From Nitrososphaeraceae archaeon (GTDB lineage: Archaea; Thermoproteota; Nitrososphaeria; Nitrososphaerales; Nitrososphaeraceae), in contig JANWJI010000164.1 of the NCBI GenBank assembly GCA_025449515.1, forward strand, positions 1 through 5,920: DNA of 5,920 nt, in the 5' to 3' direction. This document shows, piece by piece, positions 1 through 5,364 of this stretch. The translations under genes were made by a program, and so were the position numbers. The notes under the pieces are model-generated. The model saw only the letters and a list, made by a program, of their open reading frames with translations. It ran no database searches and was not told the origin of the DNA. The stretch's first letter is position 1. Every line of letters begins with the position of its first letter.

Positions 1-164
1 AATAGATCAGCTAGGAGCTAACCAGATTAATGAAATTAATAAAAATAATAAATGCGTCAAATATTTTTGATCTCAATTCATTATGTCTCTCTCTAAAAAT
101 GCACTTTCTATATGATTATTTGATGACATGATAAAGTTAGCACTATGCGGTAATGTTGACATTA

Positions 165-176
165 TTTTAAATACTA
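165..176 (+). promoter_or_regulatory. TATA box of the 196-2003 gene pair
   Basis: An archaeal TATA-like element (TTTTAAATACTA) is centred about 26 bp before the ATG at 196. That spacing places transcription initiation at or next to the start codon, so the transcript is probably leaderless. This supports 196 over the overlapping ATG at 191, which hits a stop after four codons. There is no Shine-Dalgarno motif before 196. The rest of 1-195 is A/T-rich, with two ATTAAT copies at 26-31 and 35-40, and I see no convincing gene in it. Confidence 0.65.
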
Positions 177-195
177 AGGAATCGGATATTATGAC

Positions 196-549
196 ATGGC
201 ACTAAAACAGGAAATTAGATTCGTTTTGGATTTAAGCCTGGCTGAATCCTATATCTATGGAACAGCTACTATGTATGATAAGTCTTATTCGATTAATATT
301 CAGCAAGCATCACAACAATTGCTAGTTCTTCCAAAAGACTCCTTTTATATTGAACCGTCGAGTCGAGCATCAGTTTCATTTAGCTGCTCGCCAGACAATC
401 ATAGTAACGAAATCATAGTAACTTCTGAAATAATGGTAGGACAAGGAGACTTAATAGAGATTTACCTCGATCAGGATAATGTAATTCTAGCCCTTGCACG
501 TAACCTTCCTGTACAGATGATCTTGCGGGTTAACCCTGGAAGTATGTAA
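196..549 (+). CDS. Hypothetical 117-aa protein, first gene of a two-gene unit
   Basis: I do not recognise this protein. It is small and soluble-looking: it has no signal peptide, no membrane segment and a single Cys (residue 64). Alternating hydrophobic and polar stretches around residues 57-64, 72-80 and 86-100 suggest a mainly beta fold, but that is inference. The ATG at 196 is chosen because a TATA box lies about 26 bp upstream, as expected for a leaderless archaeal mRNA. The stop is only 17 nt before the start of the epimerase-like gene at 567, which has a Shine-Dalgarno-like motif in that gap, so the two are very likely co-transcribed. A role linked to the downstream membrane-anchored oxidoreductase is possible. 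The reading frame is probably real given the promoter and operon arrangement; the function is unknown. Confidence 0.75.
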   Translation: MALKQEIRFVLDLSLAESYIYGTATMYDKSYSINIQQASQQLLVLPKDSFYIEPSSRASVSFSCSPDNHSNEIIVTSEIMVGQGDLIEIYLDQDNVILALARNLPVQMILRVNPGSM

Positions 550-554
550 GAGGT
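549..554 (+). promoter_or_regulatory. Shine-Dalgarno-like motif before the SDR gene
   Basis: AGAGGT lies 12 nt before the ATG at 567. It partly matches the archaeal anti-Shine-Dalgarno complement (GGAGGTGAT). It begins at the last base of the upstream gene's stop codon, fitting translation of an internal gene in a polycistronic mRNA and supporting 567 as the start. The first genes of transcripts in this window lack such a motif. Confidence 0.5.
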
Positions 555-566
555 AAATAATAAATT

Positions 567-2003
567 ATGCAAAAATATATAAAATCGTATAGCGCTAATT
601 TTGATGTTAAGGAAAAGGAATCTAAAATTAAAGTACTTGTAACAGGTGCAAGCGGCTTCATCGGTAGTCGAGTAGTATCCAAATTATTATCGTTTTCTAC
701 CTTCTCTTCTCATTTATCTAGTAATAGTTACGAAATATTATCTTTGACTCGCAATAAAGACTCTTTGAGAGGTAGTAATGAAAGGCATAAGGATGCTTTT
801 AAAACAATCGTGGCAGATGTAAATGATTATTCTCAGCTCGTGAAAGCAATGACAGGGGTGAATATCGCATTTTATCTTATCCATTCAATGGAAGGATCTT
901 CTAGGGAATGGAAAAAATTTTCAGAAAGAGACCGAAGGGCCGCAGAAAATTTCGCAAAGGCTGCTACTGAGTGTGGAGTTAATAGGATCATATATTTAGG
1001 AGGACTCATTCCTGCAGAAAACAGGGAAGAGTATAGTAAGATGTCTGATCATATGCGCAGTAGGAAAGAAGTCGGTGACATATTAAGGACATCTTCTGCA
1101 AGAGTTACGATTTTCCGTGCTGCCGTCATTTTAGGCCAGGGTGGAGGCTCTTTCCAGATGTTAGAATATCTGGTTAAAAGGTTACCTGTAATGGTATGCC
1201 CAAAGTGGGTCTTAACTAAATCACAACCGATATCAGTGGACAATGTAGTTGAATATCTGGTTAAAGCGATAGACGTAAAGGAAACTGAGGACACGGACTT
1301 TGATATCGGTGGTACAGAGGTTCTCACGTATATTCAGATGATGAAACGATATGCAAAAATGATAAACAAATCTATAAAAATAATAATAATACCATTTCTT
1401 ACTCCACGATTATCTTCTTACTGGGTTGACCTAATTACTCCAGTAAAGGCTTCATTAGCAAGACCACTAATAGATAGTCTAAAACACGAGGCAACCGTAA
1501 AAGATGATACAATAAAAAAATTAATTCCTCTTAGGTTAAAAACTTTTGAAGAGGCAATAAAGGCTGTTGAAGAAGAACATGTAAAAAAAAAGAACACTGA
1601 ACGACAGCGAACAACACATTCTCTAAATAACAAACTTCTCATTGTCTCATTATTAGCAATGGCAGCTGTAGGTTCTACATACTACACGTTGGATGCAAGA
1701 CCCGAAGTATTCCAGGCTAGTTGGCTACTCCTAGGTGGATTATGGTATCTCTCTATAGCCTTTTCCCTATTTTTCGTTTCTTCTGGAACAAGACTTGGAG
1801 CTATTACTGCAGGTGTGATCGGATGGATAACACTCACATTCTGGCTTGTTGATAATATATATACTATTTCTGGCAAATCTTTAATCGCCACATCTCCTAA
1901 TCTACTAATGACTTTGCGAAATTTTATTGGTGCTGTAATAGCAGTATCGGTTGTAGCAGCTTCGCATAATGTCTATCATAAAATAAGAATGAATGGCATT
2001 TGA
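567..2003 (+). CDS. NAD(P)-binding epimerase/SDR-like protein with four-helix membrane tail
   Basis: This is an atypical short-chain dehydrogenase/NAD-dependent epimerase family protein. The Rossmann dinucleotide-binding motif TGASGFIG is at residues 26-33, after a first beta strand (IKVLV, 21-25). YLIHSM at 103-108 and IIYLGGLIP at 141-149 are typical of the NmrA/YtfG-like and NDUFA9-like branches. The classical catalytic YxxxK of SDRs is not clearly present: Y156 is followed by S, K and M, with a nearby K167. It may therefore bind a nucleotide or be a non-classical reductase. After a charged linker (about 330-352) come four likely transmembrane helices near 355-374, 384-404, 409-430 and 446-467, so the Rossmann domain is membrane-anchored and probably cytoplasmic. 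At 478 aa it is much longer than single-domain relatives (about 300 aa) because of this tail. It is the second gene of a probable operon with the 196-549 gene. The substrate is unknown. SDR proteins fused to TspO-like membrane domains exist, but I cannot confirm that identity for four helices. Confidence 0.85.
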   Translation: MQKYIKSYSANFDVKEKESKIKVLVTGASGFIGSRVVSKLLSFSTFSSHLSSNSYEILSLTRNKDSLRGSNERHKDAFKTIVADVNDYSQLVKAMTGVNIAFYLIHSMEGSSREWKKFSERDRRAAENFAKAATECGVNRIIYLGGLIPAENREEYSKMSDHMRSRKEVGDILRTSSARVTIFRAAVILGQGGGSFQMLEYLVKRLPVMVCPKWVLTKSQPISVDNVVEYLVKAIDVKETEDTDFDIGGTEVLTYIQMMKRYAKMINKSIKIIIIPFLTPRLSSYWVDLITPVKASLARPLIDSLKHEATVKDDTIKKLIPLRLKTFEEAIKAVEEEHVKKKNTERQRTTHSLNNKLLIVSLLAMAAVGSTYYTLDARPEVFQASWLLLGGLWYLSIAFSLFFVSSGTRLGAITAGVIGWITLTFWLVDNIYTISGKSLIATSPNLLMTLRNFIGAVIAVSVVAASHNVYHKIRMNGI

Positions 2004-2040
2004 CATCTAGTTAGGCACCATAATGACACTTAGGCACGTG

Positions 2041-2050
2041 TTTATATATT
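2041..2050 (+). promoter_or_regulatory. TATA box of the frameshifted membrane gene
   Basis: TTTATATATT is centred about 26 bp before the ATG at 2071, the same geometry as the promoter at 165-176. It implies a leaderless transcript and shows that the membrane gene is a separate transcription unit, although it starts only 67 bp after the SDR gene. The intact promoter suggests the frameshift downstream is recent or tolerated. Confidence 0.65.
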
Positions 2051-2070
2051 ACGTATCCTAATAAAGGAAC

Positions 2071-2632
2071 ATGGAAATTTTAAGAACAAATGATCGGAGA
2101 CAATTTATCCAGTATTGCTCCATTGCAGGCTTTATCAGTGCATGGGCCGTTTCAGGCCTACTAGTTATAGTCGATATCATATCTGATACTCCTCCCGGAA
2201 CTTTATTTGCTGTCATTGGGGTATCATTAGGAATTAGTGATCCACTAACAGCACAGTATATTGGCTTCATTTTACATGTTATAACTGGAATGGCTGCTGG
2301 AAACGTATTTGGACAAATTTCGGTTTTCTGGTCAAAGATGGCACCCTACAACTCAAAGGAAGGCATTGTTAAAGGAATGATAGTTGGTGTGGCATTATGG
2401 ATAGCTAGCAATATTCGGCATACAACCACGGCTTGATTCCTTTGCATCGTCAGCTCCCAATCAATTTATATACAATATAGCTGGTCATTTTAATGGATTA
2501 TATCCTGTAATAATAGGTGGGTCGCTTGTATTCCATCTGATATATGGTGCGTTGACTGGTTTTGTTTCTGGAAGAATGACAGAGTTAGGGACATTTATAA
2601 AAGTTAGAAACAATACTATGATAAAGCCATGA
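2071..2632 (+). pseudogene. Multi-pass membrane protein gene broken by a frameshift
   Basis: The first frame runs from the ATG at 2071 to a TGA at 2434-2436 (121 aa). It has hydrophobic segments near residues 15-37, 43-55 and 62-85, and a further one starting near 98 that is cut off and followed by a polar tail (IRHTTTA). The second frame is open from 2405 to a TGA at 2630-2632 (75 aa). It begins hydrophobically (LAIFGIQ) and contains a further membrane segment (GGSLVFHLIYGALTGFVSG). Joined, they give a coherent protein of about 186 aa with four or five helices. A stop in the second frame at 2402-2404 and the end of the first frame at 2433 confine the shift to roughly 2399-2433; the change in hydrophobicity suggests about 2399-2405. 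There is no homopolymer or slippery heptamer there, so a net -2 or +1 mutation, perhaps a short deletion, is likelier than programmed frameshifting. A sequencing error cannot be excluded. The function is unknown. It is transcribed from its own leaderless promoter. Confidence 0.75.
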
Positions 2633-2696
2633 CTTGCTTGTTGTAATATGTATATAGTAGCTGTTGGCAGCAGAAACGTGGTTTACCACTAATCTC

Positions 2697-2704
2697 ATTT
2701 ATAT
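2697..2704 (+). promoter_or_regulatory. Probable TATA box of the B12-binding protein gene
   Basis: ATTTATAT is centred about 47 bp before the ATG at 2748, so initiation near 2727 would leave a leader of about 20 nt. This differs from the leaderless promoters at 196 and 2071. An ATG at 2724 lies about 23 bp from this box and opens a five-codon frame (MAQYT, stop TGA 2739-2741), in frame with the main gene and ending 6 nt before it. The remainder of 2633-2747 holds a weak GCTG/CAGC hairpin and no gene. Confidence 0.4.
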
Positions 2705-2747
2705 GATGAAGGGTAACAAAGTCATGGCACAGTATACCTGATTTAAA

Positions 2748-3632
2748 ATGGTTTATATCAGAAGTAAGAAAGTAAAAGGAATTGATTACGCATATCTAGT
2801 ACACAGCGTATGGGATCCCCAAAGAAATATGTCCAGACAACAGACTATAAAATATTTAGGTAAGGCATCGCAGCTAACAATTGAGGATATACCAAAAGAA
2901 TACAGAGATGATACAAAGATTCTGGCCTTCGTGTCGGCTTTTAGCTCTTATCAAGAAGAAAGAAAAATACTCATCTCGAGGATTCAAGAGGAAATATTTG
3001 CGCTGCTAATCGACTGCAATGTTAATGATCTTGTGGATCTTTACGAAAAATATTCCAAATTGTTTGGCTTGACTGAATTTTATGATAAACTGCTAAAACC
3101 TGTAATGTATAGAGTTGGAGACTTGTGGCAGCAAGGTCAACTAAATGTCGCAACTGAACATGCTAGTACCAATACTGCAATTAGCCTGATTAAGATAATA
3201 AATGAACGGATTGCTGCAAGAACTAGAGTGCCTCACACTTCATCCGAGTACAAAGCTGTAACGTGTACTCCTAATGGTGAGCTACACGGTTTAGCATGTA
3301 ACATGATAGAATCACTTCTCTTAAACAATGGATTTAAAGTTTACAATATTTCGACTTCTATACCTACAGATTATATTGTAAACTATATACGTGATTTACA
3401 ACCAGACATCGTATTTATCTCTATAACACTTGCAGAAAATATCAAAGCCGCTGAAAGACTTGTTCAACATATTCATGCCAAGTATAACAATAAACTGCCA
3501 ATTATGATTGGAGGTTCAGCATTCAATACGACACAGCAGTATCAGGATGGCATTATTAATGCCTTTATTATGAAAGATGCTTCGTTTGATGATATAATGA
3601 AATTAGTTAGGATATCTATAGTGCAAAAATAG
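2748..3632 (+). CDS. CarH-like cobalamin-binding protein (putative B12 light sensor)
   Basis: Three parts are visible. Residues 1-60 form a basic beta-type domain (YIRSKKVKG, YAYLVHSVW, then TIKYLGKA) like the N-terminus of IS1634/IS4-family transposases, and unlike the MerR DNA-binding domain of CarH. Residues about 75-158 match the four-helix MetH-type cap, with W127, E137 and H138 spaced as W-x9-EH, the signature of AdoCbl-binding CarH photoreceptors. Residues about 168-292 form the Rossmann-like B12-binding domain: E178-x-H180, where H180 is the expected lower cobalt ligand, then S225/T227-L228 and G255-G256. In the known CarH family, AdoCbl in the dark drives assembly on DNA and light breaks it up. 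The residue after the Trp is Gln (128), where Thermus CarH has the His that caps cobalt after photolysis, so the photochemistry may differ. It has no signal peptide or membrane segment, so it is cytosolic. The gene is probably monocistronic. A non-photosensory corrinoid protein is the alternative; lack of a methyltransferase neighbour argues mildly against that. B12 binding is well supported; light sensing is inference. Confidence 0.85.
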   Translation: MVYIRSKKVKGIDYAYLVHSVWDPQRNMSRQQTIKYLGKASQLTIEDIPKEYRDDTKILAFVSAFSSYQEERKILISRIQEEIFALLIDCNVNDLVDLYEKYSKLFGLTEFYDKLLKPVMYRVGDLWQQGQLNVATEHASTNTAISLIKIINERIAARTRVPHTSSEYKAVTCTPNGELHGLACNMIESLLLNNGFKVYNISTSIPTDYIVNYIRDLQPDIVFISITLAENIKAAERLVQHIHAKYNNKLPIMIGGSAFNTTQQYQDGIINAFIMKDASFDDIMKLVRISIVQK

Positions 3633-3643
3633 AAGGCATGTAG

Positions 3644-3657
3644 TCTAATTAATTAGA
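3644..3657 (+). repeat. 14-bp perfect palindrome after the B12-binding gene
   Basis: TCTAATTAATTAGA is a perfect palindrome 11 nt beyond the stop codon at 3632. With only two G/C pairs it is unlikely to act as a stable RNA terminator. A protein-binding site or a symmetrical promoter element for the ORF at 3661 is more plausible. Confidence 0.5.
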
Positions 3658-3660
3658 GGT

Positions 3661-3894
3661 TTGCTGCATTTTAAACGGGAAAAGTTCGTAGAAGTGTTAT
3701 CTAACCTACACCATGTCGAAATCAAATCTATTCTGAATAATATTCTTATGTCAACGATGATAAACGGTCCGCGCCAAAACGAATTCAAGTCGACATTATC
3801 TCAGACAGCCCGCACATTAGCCCAATCAACTTTGGTAGTTAAAGCCGTACTAATACTTAATGGGAATCATCGCCGGAAAAATTATAAGGATTAG
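3661..3894 (+). CDS. Doubtful small hypothetical protein (up to 77 aa)
   Basis: This is an open frame of 77 codons from a TTG, ending at the TAG at 3892-3894. I do not recognise the product. It is basic and helix-prone (roughly residues 5-33 and 42-65), with no Cys and no membrane segment. No Shine-Dalgarno motif sits at a useful distance from the TTG. Another start is the in-frame GTG at 3694, about 22-25 bp after a TATA-like TTTTAAAC at 3669-3676, giving a 66-aa leaderless product. In-frame ATGs at 3748 and 3757 would leave less than 50 aa. The opposite strand and the other frames are closed in this stretch, which slightly favours a real gene. It could equally be a remnant or chance frame, since it stands alone between two better-supported genes. 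Confidence 0.35.
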   Translation: MLHFKREKFVEVLSNLHHVEIKSILNNILMSTMINGPRQNEFKSTLSQTARTLAQSTLVVKAVLILNGNHRRKNYKD

Positions 3895-3973
3895 TAAAAC
3901 CTTCCTCAGTTTATAGTTAGAAAAATTTAACCAGATAAGGTTATTACTATGAATTTCTTAATTGTAACCATTA

Positions 3974-4549
3974 ATGTTAACGAACCAGAACAATCTATTA
4001 AAAAATGGATTGTTTTCACTGGGAATTCTTATTTTGATTGCGGGTGGATATGAAAGCTCATATTTCAATAGCATTCCTCCAATTTCTGCCCAGGTAATTC
4101 CAAGAGGACTTGAATCCAATGGCAACACAACCATTAATTCTGAGTCAGATTCAACGACGACTACTCATACCTCTTATACCATAGAGGGTAGCAATGCGCT
4201 CTTAAATTCGAAATTGCCGTTGATAAAGAAGGCAGTCGTAAGTCAAATTTATAGTGCAATGGGTTTAACACAAAAAGCTGGCGCAAACAATACAGCAACA
4301 AACCTAAACGCTTTGATTACAAATGAAATTGATAATTCAACATCTAGCTCAAGCAGCCTTGAAACGACCAAATCCTTAGCTGGTGCACAAGTTGCTAATG
4401 CCATCCATAAAATAACATCTATGACTAATAGCAATGCTGGACAAGATCTAGCAGTGGGAAAAGTTGTGGTCGACAATGAAGCAAAATGCTCCACTTCTGC
4501 TGCTGCCACTAGTATTCATTGTAACCTTAGTATACGTATTCACAAATAA
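3974..4549 (+). CDS. Secreted Ser/Thr/Asn-rich hypothetical protein
   Basis: The 191-aa product begins with a Sec-type signal: a polar, weakly basic N-terminus (K10), a hydrophobic core at about 13-24, and a possible signal-peptidase site near ISA-Q (after residue 39). It could instead stay anchored by this segment. The mature part is very rich in Ser, Thr, Asn and Ala, with low-complexity runs at 57-64 and 120-128 and several N-x-S/T sequons (near 51, 105 and 121), as expected for an extracellular, possibly glycosylated archaeal protein. Two Cys (172 and 183) near the C-terminus are the only ones and could form a disulfide. A helix-prone central stretch (about 79-97 and 132-150) suggests a small folded core. 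I recognise no family. A TATA-like AAAATTTAAC near 3922-3931 would give a leader of roughly 20 nt. An ATG at 3949 is in another frame and yields only 34 aa, so 3974 is preferred. Confidence 0.75.
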   Translation: MLTNQNNLLKNGLFSLGILILIAGGYESSYFNSIPPISAQVIPRGLESNGNTTINSESDSTTTTHTSYTIEGSNALLNSKLPLIKKAVVSQIYSAMGLTQKAGANNTATNLNALITNEIDNSTSSSSSLETTKSLAGAQVANAIHKITSMTNSNAGQDLAVGKVVVDNEAKCSTSAAATSIHCNLSIRIHK

Positions 4550-4560
4550 CACATGAATTC

Positions 4561-4647
4561 CTAAAGCATGATTTGAATGGGAATGGGAGTGCGCAGCCTA
4601 GACTGTCTACACCCTCTACAATACTTACAGGGGTGTTGTCTTAGCAT
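4561..4647 (-). CDS. Possible 28-aa Cys-rich microprotein
   Basis: On the - strand an ATG at 4647 opens 28 codons ending at TAG (4563-4561). The peptide is basic and has three Cys in a C-x2-C-x2-C arrangement (residues 7, 10, 13: CKYCRGC), which might hold a metal ion. An upstream element, CTATAAAT on the - strand (4681-4674), is centred about 30 bp before the ATG, close to the spacing of the leaderless promoters in this window. The frame also stays open upstream of the ATG for 19 codons. Its length alone gives no statistical support, and a chance frame is quite possible; the TATA spacing and the Cys pattern are the only positive signs. Confidence 0.25.
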   Translation of the reverse strand: MLRQHPCKYCRGCRQSRLRTPIPIQIML

Positions 4648-4901
4648 AATAACAAATTTCAAGAAACCCGCGAATTTATAGCATAGTGTATAGAATAGAT
4701 CAAACCTTTTTCACGTTAAATAGCTAAATACTGACGACATTGTCATTTCTTTTGATACTAGAGTATACGAATTAGAAGATGTTGCCGCTGCTGTCTTTCC
4801 TTCCATTCAATATTAGCCAATTTACGTGTAATTATTGTATGTTAGAGATAGACATTAAATCCAAATCTCATTCGATAGGATTCTTATGCAAGTGACAATT
4901 A

Positions 4902-5075
4902 CTACACCTTTTTCTCTTTATCCCAGAATTCGCAGTCTGAATTAAGTATGTTTTTACCAAACTGTATTAATGATATTGCGAATGTTTCGACAATTAACAT
5001 AAATGCATCAAGACGCAAACTCCATTTTGTCTGTGTTCTGGTTCCACAACAGCATACATAATCATATCTGATCAT
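4902..5075 (-). CDS. Small 57-aa hypothetical protein on the - strand
   Basis: A - strand ATG at 5075 opens 57 codons ending at TAG (4904-4902), inside a stretch that otherwise looks empty. The product starts MIRYDYVCCCGTRTQ, with three consecutive Cys (8-10), continues with an amphipathic or hydrophobic helix-like segment (SLRLDAFMLIVETFAISLIQ, 19-38), and ends charged and acidic/basic (DCEFWDKEKKV). I recognise no family. The composition looks protein-like, and a TATA box (5103-5112) is centred about 32 bp before the ATG, so the message would have a leader of a few nucleotides. A 10-bp inverted repeat brackets that TATA box. The hydrophobic helix could be membrane-associated, but its two charged residues (D23, E30) weaken that. 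Open frames of this length do occur by chance in A/T-rich DNA, so the case rests on promoter plus composition. Confidence 0.5.
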   Translation of the reverse strand: MIRYDYVCCCGTRTQTKWSLRLDAFMLIVETFAISLIQFGKNILNSDCEFWDKEKKV

Positions 5076-5077
5076 AG

Positions 5078-5145
5078 CCAATCTCTAGTGTAAGTTTCAT
5101 TTACTATATAGTCAGTTACTCTAGTTTGTATGTAATAGAGATTGG
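5078..5145. repeat. 10-bp perfect inverted repeat bracketing a TATA box
   Basis: CCAATCTCTA at 5078-5087 is matched exactly by its reverse complement TAGAGATTGG at 5136-5145, with a 48-bp spacer. On RNA the stem could extend outward by three more pairs including G-U wobbles (5075-5077 with 5146-5148). The palindromic TATA element 5103-5112 lies near the centre. The direct repeat CTCTAGT (5083-5089 and 5119-5125) overlaps the left arm. For the - strand gene starting at 5075, the near arm lies over the transcription start region and the far arm lies upstream of TATA, the arrangement of a two-site operator. Confidence 0.55.
5103..5112 (-). promoter_or_regulatory. Palindromic TATA box for the - strand small gene
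   Basis: ACTATATAGT is a perfect 10-bp palindrome centred about 32 bp upstream of the - strand ATG at 5075. Initiation would fall near 5081. Being symmetrical, it could in principle bind TBP in either direction, but no start codon with a useful frame follows on the + strand. Confidence 0.45.
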
Positions 5146-5292
5146 TTGCTCCCATCTTGTAACACGATTTTTTTGGTTGATGACTTGCATAATATTAGCT
5201 ATATTTTATCTAACTTAGTTCTAGAAAGTATAGTAAACTCATACGGCTAAACTATCTTTGACCTAATCATCTGAAAAATTAGAAAAGCTAAA

Positions 5293-5321
5293 AGATAGAA
5301 ATCATGGCTTTATTTCTATCT
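5293..5321 (+). repeat. 10-bp stem hairpin upstream of the Rieske gene
   Basis: AGATAGAAAT (5293-5302) and ATTTCTATCT (5312-5321) are perfect complements separated by 9 nt. Related pieces lie close by: CTATCTTT at 5252-5259 is the exact complement of AAAGATAG at 5291-5298, and AAAGTATAG is at 5225-5233. The cluster ends about 45 bp before the Rieske TATA box. There is no T-run directly after the stem, so an intrinsic terminator is not indicated; an operator is likelier. Confidence 0.5.
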
Positions 5322-5343
5322 GCCTAATTAAGAACGGCAATAC

Positions 5344-5357
5344 TAAGGGCTAAGGGC
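5344..5357 (+). repeat. Tandem 7-bp repeat next to the Rieske promoter
   Basis: Two perfect adjacent copies of TAAGGGC occupy 5344-5350 and 5351-5357, ending 7 bp before the TATA box region. The copies stand out as the G-rich part of a very A/T-rich stretch. A direct-repeat site at this distance would contact the BRE/TFB side of the promoter, so it could be an activator site. Confidence 0.45.
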
Positions 5358-5364
5358 AATTACT

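Noticed and set aside
73..162. - strand 29-codon frame (MSTLPHSANF...).
   Set aside because: The only TATA-like element is a few bases before its ATG, and it overlaps the promoter of the + strand unit; a chance frame is likely.
1049..1891. Three - strand open frames (1049-1327, 1418-1642, 1682-1891) opposite the SDR-like gene.
   Set aside because: They lie wholly inside a well-supported coding gene with clear motifs and membrane helices, and have no promoter or recognisable protein character.
2058..2270. - strand frame of 70 codons opposite the membrane gene.
   Set aside because: It overlaps the start and TATA-proximal part of the + strand gene and has no promoter of its own.
4249..4509. 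- strand frame of 86 codons opposite the secreted protein gene.
   Set aside because: It is an antisense shadow of a gene with a signal peptide and low-complexity Ser/Thr codons, which readily leave the opposite strand open.
4609..4636. ACACCC/GGGTGT inverted repeat considered as a terminator of the secreted-protein gene.
   Set aside because: It lies 60 bp past the stop with a 16-nt loop and no T-run, and overlaps the possible - strand microprotein.
4711..4806. - strand 31-codon frame (MEGKTAAATSSN...) and the + strand frame over the same bases reading DDIVISFDTRVYELEDVAAA.
   Set aside because: Both are protein-like, but the + frame has no start codon and a stop just upstream, the - frame has only a weak TATA, and they cannot both be real. 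Evidence is too thin to list either.
5166..5174. Run of seven T on the + strand, considered as a terminator.
   Set aside because: No + strand gene ends nearby; the last one ends at 4549. It may be only an A/T-rich tract.
5117..5190. - strand 24-codon frame starting MQVINQKNRV.
   Set aside because: It is very short, its A/T-rich element is too close to the ATG for a promoter, and it runs into the inverted repeat region.
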